A stretch of DNA of 15,191 nt, taken from assembly GCA_029212275.1 (NCBI GenBank), contig JARGOI010000013.1, forward strand, positions 2,765 to 17,955, given 5' to 3'. Positions 14,843 to 15,191 of the stretch are shown piece by piece. The number at the start of each line of letters is the position of its first letter. The stretch's first letter is position 1. Position numbers and translations under genes: made by a program. The stretch comes from Thalassolituus sp. GTDB taxonomy: Bacteria > Pseudomonadota > Gammaproteobacteria > Pseudomonadales > Oceanobacteraceae. The notes under the pieces are model-generated. The model ran no database searches. It was not told the DNA's origin and saw nothing but the letters and a program-made list of their open reading frames with translations.

Positions 14843-15191
14843 GAGGCATTGCTGCTCACGTGATTGTCATCAATATTTTTTCTCGCACGCGATAACAACC
14901 AACGAAAAATGGCCAACTGACTGGGCAAATAAAATAGATATTCGGGATGCCACTGCACACCGATAATAGGCATGGTTTCGGTACTCTCAATGGCCTGAAC
15001 AATGTCATCGCGATCACGACCCACCACTTTTAGCCCTTTGCCCGCATCTTTAACTGCTTGGTGGTGCAAACTGTTTACCCGAAGACCTAAGCGCTTAAAA
15101 CCAGCGTTACCACAAACCTCCGCCAATTTAGAACCGGGAGTCAAAGTCACATTCTTGGTCGGCATCAAGCTGGGACGGTTGCGAGTGAGTT
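14839..15191 (-). CDS. Class I glutamine amidotransferase-like protein (peptidase C26 / gamma-glutamyl hydrolase type), N-terminus cut by window edge
   Basis: This is the C-terminal portion of a peptidase C26 protein. The frame stays open to base 15191 on the minus strand, so the TTG at 15168 and ATG at 15165 are probably internal; the catalytic Cys lies outside the window. VNSLHHQAVKDAGKGLKVVGRDRDDIVQAIE and IIGVQWHPEYL are the family marks; the His and Glu of WHPE complete the Cys-His-Glu triad. Known relatives include PuuD, which cleaves gamma-glutamyl-GABA in putrescine breakdown, but the conserved end alone does not tell the substrate. The stop overlaps the yqaA start by four bases. It is the first gene of a minus-strand set, followed by yqaA and blc. 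Confidence 0.9.
   Translation of the reverse strand, partial: LTRNRPSLMPTKNVTLTPGSKLAEVCGNAGFKRLGLRVNSLHHQAVKDAGKGLKVVGRDRDDIVQAIESTETMPIIGVQWHPEYLFYLPSQLAIFRWLLSRARKNIDDNHVSSNAS

Noticed and set aside
14839..15168. A complete 109-residue protein starting at 15168.
   Set aside because: The frame continues to the window edge with family-like residues (LTRNRPS), so this is the tail of a longer C26 protein.

Overview
The window looks like ordinary chromosome from a gammaproteobacterium, probably a marine Oceanospirillales-type organism. That placement is an inference: the genes resemble Escherichia coli Blc, YqaA, YbbA, YbbP and TesA, the tesA/ybbAP pair is divergent as in E. coli, and the long LemA-linked M48 peptidase is of a proteobacterial type. 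I see no tRNA, rRNA, CRISPR array, prophage or insertion sequence, and no gene-free stretch longer than about 190 bases. Genes are cut at both edges.

Layout. (1) 1-806, plus strand: C-terminal part of a patatin-like lipid acyl hydrolase. (2) 878-2286, minus strand: a GAF-GGDEF diguanylate cyclase followed by a small secreted four-cysteine protein of unknown function. (3) 2472-5064, plus strand: LemA and a long M48 (HtpX-like) membrane metallopeptidase with a TerB-like tail, read from an extended -10 promoter. (4) 5107-8378, minus strand: an FtsX/MacB-class ABC exporter (ybbP permease, ybbA ATPase); its permease start is best placed at a TTG that overlaps the ATPase stop. (5) 8473-11948, plus strand: tesA, divergent from ybbA, then a 924-residue DUF2339 multispan membrane protein. 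(6) 12114-13739, plus strand: a stand-alone thiamine-diphosphate acetolactate synthase-like enzyme. (7) 13820-15191, minus strand: a class I glutamine amidotransferase (peptidase C26, cut by the edge), yqaA and the lipocalin blc, in that transcriptional order. A strong two-way terminator separates blocks 6 and 7.

Several genes deal with the envelope: patatin, TesA with YbbAP, Blc, YqaA, LemA-M48 and DUF2339. The tesA/ybbAP pair is a recognised lipid or hydrophobic-compound handling module. LemA-M48 is a common two-gene membrane proteolysis pair.

The most unusual thing is not a gene. Between the DUF2339 gene and the acetolactate synthase gene, 11950-12029 is an exact 5 x 16 bp array. Each unit is a 9-nt T-rich spacer plus a 7-nt arm, and successive arms alternate between a sequence and its reverse complement, so several neighbouring arms could form competing hairpins. 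A second, in-frame three-copy 24-bp tandem repeat lies inside the DUF2339 gene. I found no convincing new multi-gene system.
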